Part shown: positions 32,741-40,610 of the stretch, piece by piece | How the letters are laid out: every line of letters begins with the position of its first letter | How positions within the stretch are numbered: the stretch's first letter is position 1 | Assembly (NCBI GenBank): GCA_964511945.1 | Contig: CAZEHO010000027.1 | Location: forward strand, 1 to 41,651 | Direction of reading: 5' to 3' | Length of the DNA stretch: 41,651 nt | Source of the DNA: CAZEHO01 sp964511945 | GTDB taxonomy: Bacteria; Actinomycetota; Acidimicrobiia; Spongiisociales; UBA11373 | Translations under genes and position numbers: made by a program | Notes under the pieces: generated by a model | The model's database searches: none | Seen by the model: only the letters and a program-made list of their open reading frames with translations | What the model was told of the DNA's origin: nothing

Positions 32741-33742
32741 TCAAGCGCCCAGTGTTGCGACCATGACCGCCTTGATGGTGTGCAGGCGGTTCTCGGCCTG
32801 ATCCCAGACAATGGAGGCCGGTGACTCAAACACCTCTTCCGAGACCTCCATGCTTTCGATCCCGAACTCCTGATACGTTTCCTCACCAATGGTGGTCTCG
32901 CGGTTGTGGAACGCCGGGAGGCAATGGAGGAACTTCACATTCGGGTTGCCGGTCTTGGCCAGGGCTTCCGCGTTCACCTGGTACGGCTGCAGGAGGTCGA
33001 TGCGCTGCTGCCATGTTTCCTTCGATTCACCCATCGACACCCAGACGTCGGTGTACAGGAAGTCACACCCCTTGAGGCCTTCGTCGATATCCTCGGTGAC
33101 GGTGATCCGGGCACCTGTTGACTTGGCGATCTCCTCGGCCTGAGCGATGAGTTCCTTGCTCGGCTGCACGCTCGCCGGAGCGACCGACCGGAACTCCATA
33201 CCCATCTTCGCAGCGCCCACCAGCAGCGAGTTCCCCATGTTGTTTCGGGCGTCACCCAGGTAGGCAAAGGAGACCTGACTCAGAGGCTTGTGGGTGTGTT
33301 CCATCATGGTCAGGAAGTCCGCCAGGACCTGAGTGGGGTGGTACTCGGTGGTGAGGCCGTTCCAGACCGGAACGCCGGCATACGCAGCGAGTTCCTCGAC
33401 CTTCTCCTGCCCGAAACCCCGGTACTCGATCCCGTCATACATTCGACCCAGGACGCGGGCGGTGTCTTTCATGGATTCCTTGTGTCCCAGCTGGGACCCG
33501 GATGGGCCCAGGTAGGTGACGTGGGCCCCTTGATCGAGCGCCGCTACCTCGAATGCGCAGCGAGTGCGCGTCGAATCCTTCTCGAAGATCAGGGCGATGT
33601 TCTTGCCCGTCAATCGAGGCTGTTCCACCCCCGCATACTTGGCCTTCTTGAGGTCGGTCGACAGCTGCAGCAGGAACCCGATCTCCTCTGTGCTGAAGTC
33701 AAGAAGCTTGACGAACGACCTATTCCTCAGATTGAATGCCAT
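32741..33742 (-). CDS. arcB: Ornithine carbamoyltransferase, catabolic (ArcB) type
   Basis: Joins or splits citrulline into ornithine and carbamoyl phosphate. The 333-residue length and the N-terminus MAFNLRNRSFVKLLDFSTEEIGFLL are of the ArcB type; the carbamoyl-phosphate site STRTR is at residues 57-61, YLGPSGSQLGHKESMKDTARVLGRMYD follows, and the ornithine-site HCLP has Cys274. The anabolic and catabolic forms cannot be told apart by catalytic residues, but this N-terminal pattern and the linkage to carbamate kinase favour citrulline breakdown. The start ATG 33742 follows GAGGAGGT by 7 bases. It is first in its operon and divergent from groES. No argF accompanies the argCJBD operon here, so dual use is possible. 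Confidence 0.95.
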   Translation of the reverse strand: MAFNLRNRSFVKLLDFSTEEIGFLLQLSTDLKKAKYAGVEQPRLTGKNIALIFEKDSTRTRCAFEVAALDQGAHVTYLGPSGSQLGHKESMKDTARVLGRMYDGIEYRGFGQEKVEELAAYAGVPVWNGLTTEYHPTQVLADFLTMMEHTHKPLSQVSFAYLGDARNNMGNSLLVGAAKMGMEFRSVAPASVQPSKELIAQAEEIAKSTGARITVTEDIDEGLKGCDFLYTDVWVSMGESKETWQQRIDLLQPYQVNAEALAKTGNPNVKFLHCLPAFHNRETTIGEETYQEFGIESMEVSEEVFESPASIVWDQAENRLHTIKAVMVATLGA

Positions 33743-34019
33743 GACATAACCTCCTCGGAAACGAATCTGGCGGCCCAGATCGCGGGAACCGTAACAAACC
33801 TGAATCGAAGTGGCCAGTCGGCGTCCGCCCCACCTCCAGCCGGCGGGCTCGCGTCTCAAATTTGCAGGCTCCCACCGCACTTTCTGAGCTGCGGCCGGCG
33901 ACGTGTTCGCCCTCTGAGCGAGCTGCCGTCGGGCATGTCGAGCACCGGCTCACCGGCTGATCGACGCTTAGCAATCGGTCTCTGCAGCCGCTAGCAGTCG
34001 TGCATGGAGAGTGCTAGTC
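33743..34019. promoter_or_regulatory. Divergent control region between arcB and groES
   Basis: The 277 bases hold no gene. The left end contains the arcB ribosome-binding site (minus strand). The right end carries a probable groES -10 element TAGTCT (34015-34020) with a poor -35 (TAGCAG, 33992-33997), and an extra CIRCE half-site GAGTGCTAG at 34009-34017. The rest shows no clear arcB promoter or operator. Confidence 0.5.
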
Positions 34020-34046
34020 TTGGCACTCGTAAGCAGCGAGTGCTAA
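34020..34046 (+). promoter_or_regulatory. CIRCE operator (HrcA binding site) of groESL
   Basis: TTGGCACTC, 9 bases, GAGTGCTAA, one mismatch from the CIRCE consensus TTAGCACTC-N9-GAGTGCTAA. It ends 16 bases before the groES ATG, where a bound HrcA repressor would block transcription, and it implies heat-shock induction of groESL. No HspR (HAIR) element is seen. Confidence 0.93.
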
Positions 34047-34062
34047 CCGAGGAGTGTGCTTG

Positions 34063-34350
34063 ATGAAGCTGCAGCCTTTGGGCGACCGGGTGGTCGTCAA
34101 GGCCTTGGACGATGACGAGGCGACGACGGCGAGTGGTCTGGTGATTCCGGACACCGCCAAAGAGAAGCCTCAGCAGGGCGAGGTACTTGCCGTGGGCCCC
34201 GGCGACTTCCAGGACGGGGAGCGCCTCCCGATGGACGTCGAGGTCGGCGACGTGGTCGTCTACTCGAAGTACGGCGGTACCGAGGTCAAGTACGGGGGCG
34301 AGGAGTACCTCATTCTCTCGTCTCGCGATCTGCTCGCCGTCATCCGATAG
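34063..34350 (+). CDS. groES: Co-chaperonin GroES (Cpn10)
   Basis: The lid of the GroEL folding chamber. The 95-residue protein has LQPLGDRVVVKALDDDEATTASGLVIPDTAKEKPQQGEV, where the residues around TTASGLVIP form the mobile loop that contacts GroEL, and VGDVVVYSKYGGTEVKYGGEEYLIL at the end. ATG 34063 is chosen over GTG 34054 because GAGGAG lies 8 bases upstream. It is transcribed from a CIRCE-controlled promoter with groEL 20 bases behind. Confidence 0.98.
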   Translation: MKLQPLGDRVVVKALDDDEATTASGLVIPDTAKEKPQQGEVLAVGPGDFQDGERLPMDVEVGDVVVYSKYGGTEVKYGGEEYLILSSRDLLAVIR

Positions 34351-34370
34351 GTCCAGGAGGAATCCGTTCA

Positions 34371-36002
34371 ATGGCAGCCAAGGAACTGGTATTTAACGAG
34401 GAGGCCCGCCGCGGCCTCGAGAACGGCGTCGACAAACTGGCCGACACCGTCAAGGTGACGCTTGGTCCCAAGGGCCGCAACGTCGTGCTCGAGAAGAAGT
34501 GGGGTGCTCCCACGATCACGAACGACGGCGTCACGATCGCCAAAGAAATCGAGCTGGAAGACCCGTTCGAGAACATGGGCGCCCAACTCGCCAAGGAAGT
34601 CGCTACCAAGACCAACGACGTCGCCGGTGACGGGACCACTACCGCCATCGTGCTGGCGCAGGCAATGGTGCACGAGGGCCTGCGCAATGTCGCCGCAGGT
34701 GCCAACCCGATGGAGTTGAAGCGCGGAATCGAGAGTGCGGTCGAGAGGGTCGTCGAGTTCACCCGAGAGATCGCAGAGCCGATCGAATCCGGTGACAAGA
34801 AGGGCATCGCCTTCGTGGCCGCCAACTCGGGCGCCGATCCGGTAATCGGTGAAAAGGTCGCCGAGGCCATGGCCAAGGTCGGCAACGAGGGCGTCATCAC
34901 CGTCGAGGATTCTCAAACCTTCGGCGTGGACGTTTCGTTCACGGAGGGTATGCAGTTCGACAGAGGATTCATCTCTCCGTACTTCATTACCGATCCCGAT
35001 CGCCAGGAGGCGGTCCTCGAGGATCCCTACATCCTCTTGGCCAACCAGAAGATCACCTCGGTGCAGGACCTGCTCCCGGTGCTCGAGAAGGTCATGCAGG
35101 CGGGCAAGCCGCTCATGATCCTGGCCGAGGACCTCGACGGCGAGGCTCTGGCCACGTTGGTCGTCAACAAGCTGCGCCGCACCTTCGATTCGGTGGCCGT
35201 CAAGGCCCCCGGGTTTGGTGACCGTCGCAAGGCCATGCTCCAGGACATCGCCATCCTGACCGGCGCCACCGTCATCAGCGAAGAGGTGGGCCTGAAGCTC
35301 GAGAACGTCACCATCGACATGCTCGGCAAGGCCCGCAAGGTGGTGACCACCAAGGACAACACGACGATCGTCGAGGGTGTCGGCAGTCGCACCGATGTCG
35401 AGGCGCGAATCAAGCAGATCCGCCGCGAGATCGAGAGCTCCGATTCGGATTGGGATCGCGAGAAGCTCAATGAGCGGCTCGCCAAGCTGGCCGGCGGCGT
35501 TGCCGTCCTCAAGGTCGGCGCCGCCACCGAGGTGGAGCTCAAGGAGAAGAAGCACCGCATCGAGGACTCGATCCAGGCCGCTCGGGCCTCGGTCGAAGAG
35601 GGCATCGTGCCCGGCGGCGGCGTTGCGCTGCTGCGGGCTCAGGATGCCCTCGACAAGATGCGCGGTGGGACCGCGGACGAGAAGACCGGGCGCATCCTCG
35701 TGCGTCGGTCGCTCGAGGAACCCCTCCGCCAGATCTCGGTGAATGCCGGCTACGAAGGTGGCGTGATCGTTGAGCGTGTCCGGGGCCTCGAAGGCGCCCA
35801 CGGCTTCAACGCCGCGACCGGAGAGTATGGCGACCTGATGGATCAGGGGATCACCGATCCCGCCAAGGTCACCCGTTCGACGCTGCAGAACGCAGCTTCG
35901 ATCGCTGCCTTGCTCATCACCACCGAGGCGCTCGTCGCCGAGGAGCCCGAGGAAGCGCCGGCAGCCCCGGCGATGCCCCCGGGCGGCGGGATGGACTTCT
36001 AG
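34371..36002 (+). CDS. groEL: Chaperonin GroEL (Cpn60)
   Basis: ATP-driven double-ring folding chaperone. The 543 residues include KVTLGPKGRNVVLEKKWGAPTITNDGVTIAKEI, the ATPase motif NDVAGDGTTTAIVLAQA, and AVKAPGFGDRRKAMLQDIAILTG. The C-terminus is PAMPPGGGMDF, the Gly-Met-rich tail ending in GMDF of typical general-purpose chaperonins, unlike the His-rich tail of some actinobacterial GroEL1 copies. AGGAGG lies upstream of ATG 34371. A strong terminator follows. Only this copy is visible in the window. Confidence 0.98.
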   Translation: MAAKELVFNEEARRGLENGVDKLADTVKVTLGPKGRNVVLEKKWGAPTITNDGVTIAKEIELEDPFENMGAQLAKEVATKTNDVAGDGTTTAIVLAQAMVHEGLRNVAAGANPMELKRGIESAVERVVEFTREIAEPIESGDKKGIAFVAANSGADPVIGEKVAEAMAKVGNEGVITVEDSQTFGVDVSFTEGMQFDRGFISPYFITDPDRQEAVLEDPYILLANQKITSVQDLLPVLEKVMQAGKPLMILAEDLDGEALATLVVNKLRRTFDSVAVKAPGFGDRRKAMLQDIAILTGATVISEEVGLKLENVTIDMLGKARKVVTTKDNTTIVEGVGSRTDVEARIKQIRREIESSDSDWDREKLNERLAKLAGGVAVLKVGAATEVELKEKKHRIEDSIQAARASVEEGIVPGGGVALLRAQDALDKMRGGTADEKTGRILVRRSLEEPLRQISVNAGYEGGVIVERVRGLEGAHGFNAATGEYGDLMDQGITDPAKVTRSTLQNAASIAALLITTEALVAEEPEEAPAAPAMPPGGGMDF

Positions 36003-36024
36003 GTCCGGCCCGAACCGAACTACC

Positions 36025-36062
36025 AGTGCAAGGGGCGGCCCAAACGGGTCGCCCCTTGCACT
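36025..36062 (+). terminator. Terminator after groEL
   Basis: AGTGCAAGGGGCG (36025-36037) pairs perfectly with CGCCCCTTGCACT (36050-36062); the interior GCCC/GGGT can extend the stem. It starts 22 bases after the groEL stop. The downstream side is not U-rich, as is common in GC-rich actinobacteria, and it also faces the end of the converging acetyltransferase gene. Confidence 0.85.
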
Positions 36063-36076
36063 AGCCTCGCAACTCG

Positions 36077-36685
36077 TTACGAGTTCTCCAGCCAGCCCTG
36101 CTCCAGGTATCGCTCCTTGTGCCCGGGGTACTCCTCTTCGAGCATCCCCCACAGGGAGTGATCCATCCACTGGCCGTGCACCAGCACCTCCTTGCGAAGC
36201 AGGCCCTCTCGGATGAACCCAAGCTTCTCGGCGATTCGTTCGGAAGCTTGGTTTCCCACCGCCACCCGGAGGATGACACGGTGCATCCCGAGTTCCTCGA
36301 AGGCGACCTGGACGACACGCGCCGTCGCCTCGGTGCCGACCCCCATGCTGGTTGCCGAGGTGGTGATCCAGTACCCGATCTCACCGGATTGCTCACGGCG
36401 TGAGGTCGGCCACACCGACACGTTGCCGAGGTGGGCATCGGTGTTGGCGTGGTTGCGGATCGCGAAGTCGTGGGCTCGGCCTTCGGCCCACGCGGTGGTG
36501 GAATCGCGAATGAACCGCAGGGCATCGGCTCGACCGTAGGCAGCGTGGGCCCAGGGAAGCCATGCGCTCAGCTCGGGGATGGAACTGTGGACCGCGCGGA
36601 CCAGGGGTTCCACATCGCGCCGGCGGAACGGTCGGAGCACCAGGCGTGGTGTGGTGCGCGGGCGCGAGGGGAGCGATCTCGGCAT
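36077..36685 (-). CDS. GNAT-family acetyltransferase, RimJ/RimL type
   Basis: A 202-residue protein: RTTPRLVLRPFRRRDVEPLVRAV, GEIGYWITTSATSMGVGTEATARVVQVAFEELGMHRVILRVAVGNQASERIAEKLGFIREGLLRKEVLVHGQWMDHSLW. The MGVGTEA stretch replaces the more usual QGxGxE pyrophosphate-binding loop and the ending is typical of ribosomal-protein-serine acetyltransferases. The true substrate cannot be told. ATG 36685 has no evident ribosome-binding site, so a leaderless message is possible. It is convergent with groEL and divergent from the CoA Nudix gene. Confidence 0.9.
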   Translation of the reverse strand: MPRSLPSRPRTTPRLVLRPFRRRDVEPLVRAVHSSIPELSAWLPWAHAAYGRADALRFIRDSTTAWAEGRAHDFAIRNHANTDAHLGNVSVWPTSRREQSGEIGYWITTSATSMGVGTEATARVVQVAFEELGMHRVILRVAVGNQASERIAEKLGFIREGLLRKEVLVHGQWMDHSLWGMLEEEYPGHKERYLEQGWLENS

Positions 36686-36757
36686 CGACGGGAAGCCTAA
36701 ACGCGGTCGTTCCGACGGTGCGATGCTCGCCGCCGCGAGTCCGGAGAAGGCCGTACC

Positions 36758-37312
36758 ATGCCGCCCGTGGCCGCCTCCTGGAGTGCGTTCGACTCACTGC
36801 CGCCGGTGCCCCATCCGGACGGCATGCGGGCGGCCGTCCTCGTGCCGATCTGGCAGGACGGCGACGATCTGCGACTGATCCTGACGCGCCGGCCCGACAA
36901 CATGCGGACTCACGCCGGGGACGTGGTGTTTCCTGGCGGGATCATCGAAAGCCAGGACGACGGCCCGGTGGCCACAGCGCTTCGCGAAGCCTGGGAAGAG
37001 GTCGGGATTCCTCCCGACCACGTCGAGGTGCTCGGCGGTCTCGAGCCGGTTTCGACCCGCTCCGCCGAGATGGTGATCGTTCCGGTGGTGGCGCGGATTC
37101 GCCGGCCCCACAGGCTCATTCCGGAGCCGAGCGAGGTCGCCGCGATCATCGAGCCCACGATCACCGAACTGCTCGACGATGAGCGCTGGGTGAATGAACT
37201 GTGGGGCGGTCACCGTCTCTGGTTCTACGAGTTCCCGCAGGGAATCCTGTGGGGTGCCACCGCCCGCATGGTGCGCAACCTGCTGCGGCTCTTCAGAGGC
37301 CCGGTCGCTTAG
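36758..37312 (+). CDS. CoA pyrophosphatase-type Nudix hydrolase
   Basis: The 184-residue protein combines the Nudix box GGIIESQDDGPVATALREAWEEVGI with the preceding LTRRPDNMRTHAGDVVFPGG, which corresponds to the UPF0035 CoA-binding signature of NudL-type enzymes that split CoA or its derivatives into phosphopantetheine and ADP. The end (WFYEFPQGILWGATARMVRNLL) is also typical. ATG 36758 lies in a compact divergent promoter region; the stop overlaps, tail to tail, the stop of the histidine kinase by 4 bases. Substrate assignment rests on the signature. Confidence 0.9.
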   Translation: MPPVAASWSAFDSLPPVPHPDGMRAAVLVPIWQDGDDLRLILTRRPDNMRTHAGDVVFPGGIIESQDDGPVATALREAWEEVGIPPDHVEVLGGLEPVSTRSAEMVIVPVVARIRRPHRLIPEPSEVAAIIEPTITELLDDERWVNELWGGHRLWFYEFPQGILWGATARMVRNLLRLFRGPVA

Positions 37313-39993
37313 GGAACGTCGGGCTCCAACGATTTCACCTCGAGATCAGCATCGCCGGAGACGAGTGCATCGGCCGGGAACGGATCGGCCGGCTCCGGCT
37401 GTGGGGCCGGCGGGCTGGTTGGGAGCGTCAGTTCAAACACGCTGCCCCGGTCGTGGCGGTACCGCAGGTCGCCGCCCATGAGTTTGGCGAGGCGGCGGGA
37501 CACCGCCAGACCGAGTCCGAGCGAACCGGGACGGCCGGGAGTCTCATGAGCCCGGCGATAGGGATCGAAGATCCGGCCCCGCTGCGCGGCGGGAACACCG
37601 GCACCGTCATCCCACACGGAGACCGTGGCAGTGCCCGCCTGTTCGGCCAGGCGGAGCTCGATGCGGTTTCCACCGTACCGGTAGGAGTTCGTTATCAGAT
37701 TGCGCAGGATCTGGCGGACACGGACTGCATCGGCCCAGGCGGGCACGTCACCGTCCGGGAGCGTGACCTCCCGACCGGCCGGCGTGGGCAGCAGGCGCAT
37801 CACGTGCCCCAACTCCCGCTGCAACGAGATGTCACCCGGCGTCACCCGGAGGTCGTCGGTCTCCACCCGGGAGGCCACCAGCAGGTCCTCGACGATGTTC
37901 GCCAGCTCATGGCTCTGCTCGGCGATGACTTCGAGCAGGTCCCGCTGCTCCCACTCGACCAGGTCCTCCCGGTCGCGGAGTTCCTCGGCGAGTCCGAGTA
38001 TGGCCGTGAGCGGAGTCCGCAATTCGTGGGACACCGAGGCGATCAACTGGTCCTTGGAGTCGATCAAATCGTTGACCCGGCGGTCGGTGTTGGTGCGTTC
38101 CAATGCGTTGACGAACATCTCCCCGACCAGGCGGAGGAGCTTGGTGTCGGAGCCCGACCAGTGGCGGGCGTGGTGCAGGAGATCGAAGCCGACGAACCCC
38201 ACCACAGATCCGGCATGCAGCATCGGAACCGCCATGAGCGACACGATGCCCTGCGCTTCGAATTCGGCACGCTCGGCAGCTGCCTCGTCCGGAAGTTCGG
38301 CGACATCGTCGATGACGAGTGGCCGGTCATTGAGCACCCAGTCGTGAATCCAGGGGAAGCCGGCGACCGGAGCATCCTGTAGCCGGTCTTTCATGGGCTC
38401 CACGCCGTCGGCACACCATTCGTGCGTGTTGCTCATCACTCCGGCCTCGAAGTCGATCTGAAACACGTAGCTGCGATCGGCGCCGACATGGGTTCCGATG
38501 GCCTCGAGGGCTTCATCGATCCCCTCGTGGGTCTCGTCGGGATTGAGGTTGATGAAGTGGGTCGAGAGCTGAGCGATGAGATTCTCGAGGTCGACCCGCT
38601 CTTCCAGTTCCCGCTCGGCCAGCCGGCGCCTGGTCAGGTCGGTGATGGCGACGACGACCCGCCCGAGATCGGGGCGCTCACCGACGGTGGGAACGACCAA
38701 CTGGAGTTGGCCGTCGATGCGGCTGCCGTCGAAGGTCGTGCCGGTGACCTCGGTGGTCATCGTGGTGCGGCCGTCCCACAGCGCGAGGAACTGAGCCGTC
38801 AATGAGGCCTCGGTATCACTGCTGATCGTCTCGGCCGGGATCTTGCCGAGCATCTCGGATTGGCCGGTCGCGCCGACGTAGGCGATCGCTGCCGGGTTCA
38901 CACCCAGGACTTCGATCAGCGTGGCGGCGTAGCGGACGGCTCCCGGATTCTCCTCGAGGTACCGGGCCAGGTCCTCGACCCCCGCCGCCCGTAGTGATTC
39001 GAGCCACTTCCCGACATCGGAGTAATCCTCCTCCCAGATGCCGACCGGAAGCAGGTCCACGAGGGACCGGAACCGCTCTTCTGAGTGGCGAAGCTCGGCC
39101 AGGGCCCGTCGCTGGGGACTGGTATCGAGGACGTGGACGATCCGGAGCGGTTCCTCATTGGCGGTCTTCAACGAAGTGATCGCAGTCCGCGCCCAGATGA
39201 CGCTCCCGTCGCGGCTGAGGTACCGCTTGTCGAGCGTCGCCGTGGCGAAATCTTCGGTGGCCTCTCGCAGTGCGAAGTCCTTTATGAACGCCCGGCTCAG
39301 TTCGAGGTCGTCGGGATGGGTGAGTTCCGAGTAGTCCATCTCGAGCAGTTCTTCGCGCCGGTATCCAAAGGTCTCGGCAAACGCCTCGTTGACGTCCTGG
39401 AACGTTTCCGGTCCGAGCAGAGCCGTCGGAATTGGCGCTCGGTCGAAGGCAGCACGGAATTGCTGCTCGCTCTGACGGAGCCGCGTCGCGATCTCGTGAT
39501 AGATGATGTTGGCTCCCCAGACCGCGGTCGAGACCACTGCCAACGCGGCGATCACATCAAATCCCAGATCTGTTGAGAAGGTTGCGAGGTGCGCCATCGT
39601 GGCGCCGACACCCACCAGGTAGAGCGGGGCGCCCCGGGCCCCGTGGAGCAGGATCAGCGGCACCCCGATACTCGCAAGACAAAGCGCTGCGGCATGGGTG
39701 AGTGCCTCGGGCTGGATCTGGCTGGCTCCGACGACGATCAGGCCGGAGAACATGACGATCATGCTCGGGTTGGGCCGGCGCATCCAGATCTGCACCGCGG
39801 CGAGGCCGGCGATGGCAATCGCCCCGGCGCCGCCGATCACGATCGGGAGGTTCCGCAGGAGGCCCCCGGCCAGCAACAGGGCCACGCCGAGCACTGAAGC
39901 GGTGACGGCTATGAACACCGTGAGGGCGCCCGCGAACGATGCGCGACCGAAGCGGTCGCGTCTGCCGACCATGAGGTGAGCGAAGGCCCTCAC
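37309..39993 (-). CDS. Membrane sensor histidine kinase with PAS-PAS-GAF input
   Basis: An 894-residue kinase. Residues 18-170 hold about six hydrophobic helices with short loops; then PAS1 (about 174-290, SEQQFRAAFDRAPIPTALLG), PAS2 (about 300-440, SEERFRSLVDLLPVGIWEEDYSD), a GAF domain (about 480-640), HisKA with the phospho-acceptor His656 in SVSHELRTPLTAILGL, and HATPase (about 765-875: ILRNLITNSYRYGG, VSVWDDGAGVPAAQRGRIFDPY, GSLGLGLAVSRRLAKLMGG). There is no receiver domain. It probably senses a membrane or small-molecule signal; no response regulator is adjacent. Starts at GTG 39993 after GGGGGAGA. Confidence 0.92.
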   Translation of the reverse strand: MRAFAHLMVGRRDRFGRASFAGALTVFIAVTASVLGVALLLAGGLLRNLPIVIGGAGAIAIAGLAAVQIWMRRPNPSMIVMFSGLIVVGASQIQPEALTHAAALCLASIGVPLILLHGARGAPLYLVGVGATMAHLATFSTDLGFDVIAALAVVSTAVWGANIIYHEIATRLRQSEQQFRAAFDRAPIPTALLGPETFQDVNEAFAETFGYRREELLEMDYSELTHPDDLELSRAFIKDFALREATEDFATATLDKRYLSRDGSVIWARTAITSLKTANEEPLRIVHVLDTSPQRRALAELRHSEERFRSLVDLLPVGIWEEDYSDVGKWLESLRAAGVEDLARYLEENPGAVRYAATLIEVLGVNPAAIAYVGATGQSEMLGKIPAETISSDTEASLTAQFLALWDGRTTMTTEVTGTTFDGSRIDGQLQLVVPTVGERPDLGRVVVAITDLTRRRLAERELEERVDLENLIAQLSTHFINLNPDETHEGIDEALEAIGTHVGADRSYVFQIDFEAGVMSNTHEWCADGVEPMKDRLQDAPVAGFPWIHDWVLNDRPLVIDDVAELPDEAAAERAEFEAQGIVSLMAVPMLHAGSVVGFVGFDLLHHARHWSGSDTKLLRLVGEMFVNALERTNTDRRVNDLIDSKDQLIASVSHELRTPLTAILGLAEELRDREDLVEWEQRDLLEVIAEQSHELANIVEDLLVASRVETDDLRVTPGDISLQRELGHVMRLLPTPAGREVTLPDGDVPAWADAVRVRQILRNLITNSYRYGGNRIELRLAEQAGTATVSVWDDGAGVPAAQRGRIFDPYRRAHETPGRPGSLGLGLAVSRRLAKLMGGDLRYRHDRGSVFELTLPTSPPAPQPEPADPFPADALVSGDADLEVKSLEPDVP

Positions 39994-40037
39994 TCTCCCC
40001 CTATCGGCCGGAGCGGCCCGCTCTCAACGGCAGGCCT

Positions 40038-40065
40038 TTGCGTTTATGTAACGTTTCTCTAGTAT
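40038..40065 (+). promoter_or_regulatory. Promoter of the ArsR-type regulator gene (leaderless)
   Basis: TTGCGT (40038-40043), 16 bases, TAGTAT (40060-40065), and the ATG at 40074 begins 9 bases after the -10, the position of a transcription start. With no ribosome-binding site before the ATG this points to a leaderless mRNA. The region is unusually AT-rich for the window. Confidence 0.5.
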
Positions 40066-40083
40066 GTAATGCAATGTCATTAC
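40066..40083 (+). promoter_or_regulatory. Palindrome over the regulator's start codon
   Basis: GTAATG, 6 bases, CATTAC, with the ATG start (40074-40076) inside the spacer and the -10 element directly adjacent. ArsR-type proteins bind such imperfect palindromes, so this is a candidate autorepression operator. Confidence 0.45.
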
Positions 40084-40610
40084 TAAAGACGCAGAGAATC
40101 GTCACACTGACCCGACCCGGCCAGCTCCAAGCGATGAGCCATCCCGTGCGGACCCAACTGCTGCAGGCGCTGGGTACCGAGCCGGCGTCGGCGAAGCGGC
40201 TGTCGGAGCGACTCGGAATGACGCACGGGAAGGTTGGCCACCACCTCAAGGTCCTCGAGCGGGAAGGGCTGATCGAGGTCGTAGAAGAGCGGCAAGTGCG
40301 GGCGCTGACCGAGCGGGTGTTCGCACCCACCTTCGACACGCTGCGGGTCCGGGTCCCCGGCGAGGAGGGGGATCGGCTGCAGTTCCTCTTCTCACAGGCG
40401 GCGGTCGAGGCGGCTCCTGCGGCAGACCAGCCCTTCGAGGAGTTCGGGCGGCTCTACAGCATTGCCATGCCGGAGGAGCGAGCCGCCGAGTTTGCCGCCC
40501 GGCTGATCGCCCTGGCGGATGAATTCGCCGCCGATCCGGACGCCGGGAGTCCGGTATTCGGGTTCGCCGGGGCCGTCTACCGGACCACCCTGCCCGAGGA
40601 GACGGCATGA
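40074..40610 (+). CDS. ArsR-type winged-helix transcriptional regulator
   Basis: A 178-residue DNA-binding protein. Residues 13-85 form the winged helix: MSHPVRTQLLQALGTEPASAKRLSERLGMTHGKVGHHLKVLEREGLIEVVEERQVRALTERVF. No metal-binding cysteines are present, so it is not a classical metal sensor. The remaining part (residues 90-178) is a helical domain with no recognisable ligand site. ATG 40074 is chosen from the leaderless promoter; in-frame TTG 40038 is the -35 element. The stop overlaps the hydrolase ATG (ATGA), so the two genes form one operon and the regulator may respond to the hydrolase's substrate. Confidence 0.88.
   Translation: MSLLKTQRIVTLTRPGQLQAMSHPVRTQLLQALGTEPASAKRLSERLGMTHGKVGHHLKVLEREGLIEVVEERQVRALTERVFAPTFDTLRVRVPGEEGDRLQFLFSQAAVEAAPAADQPFEEFGRLYSIAMPEERAAEFAARLIALADEFAADPDAGSPVFGFAGAVYRTTLPEETA

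Noticed and set aside
34368..36170. Minus-strand frame opposite groEL
   Set aside because: Antisense shadow of a highly codon-biased gene; no domain pattern.
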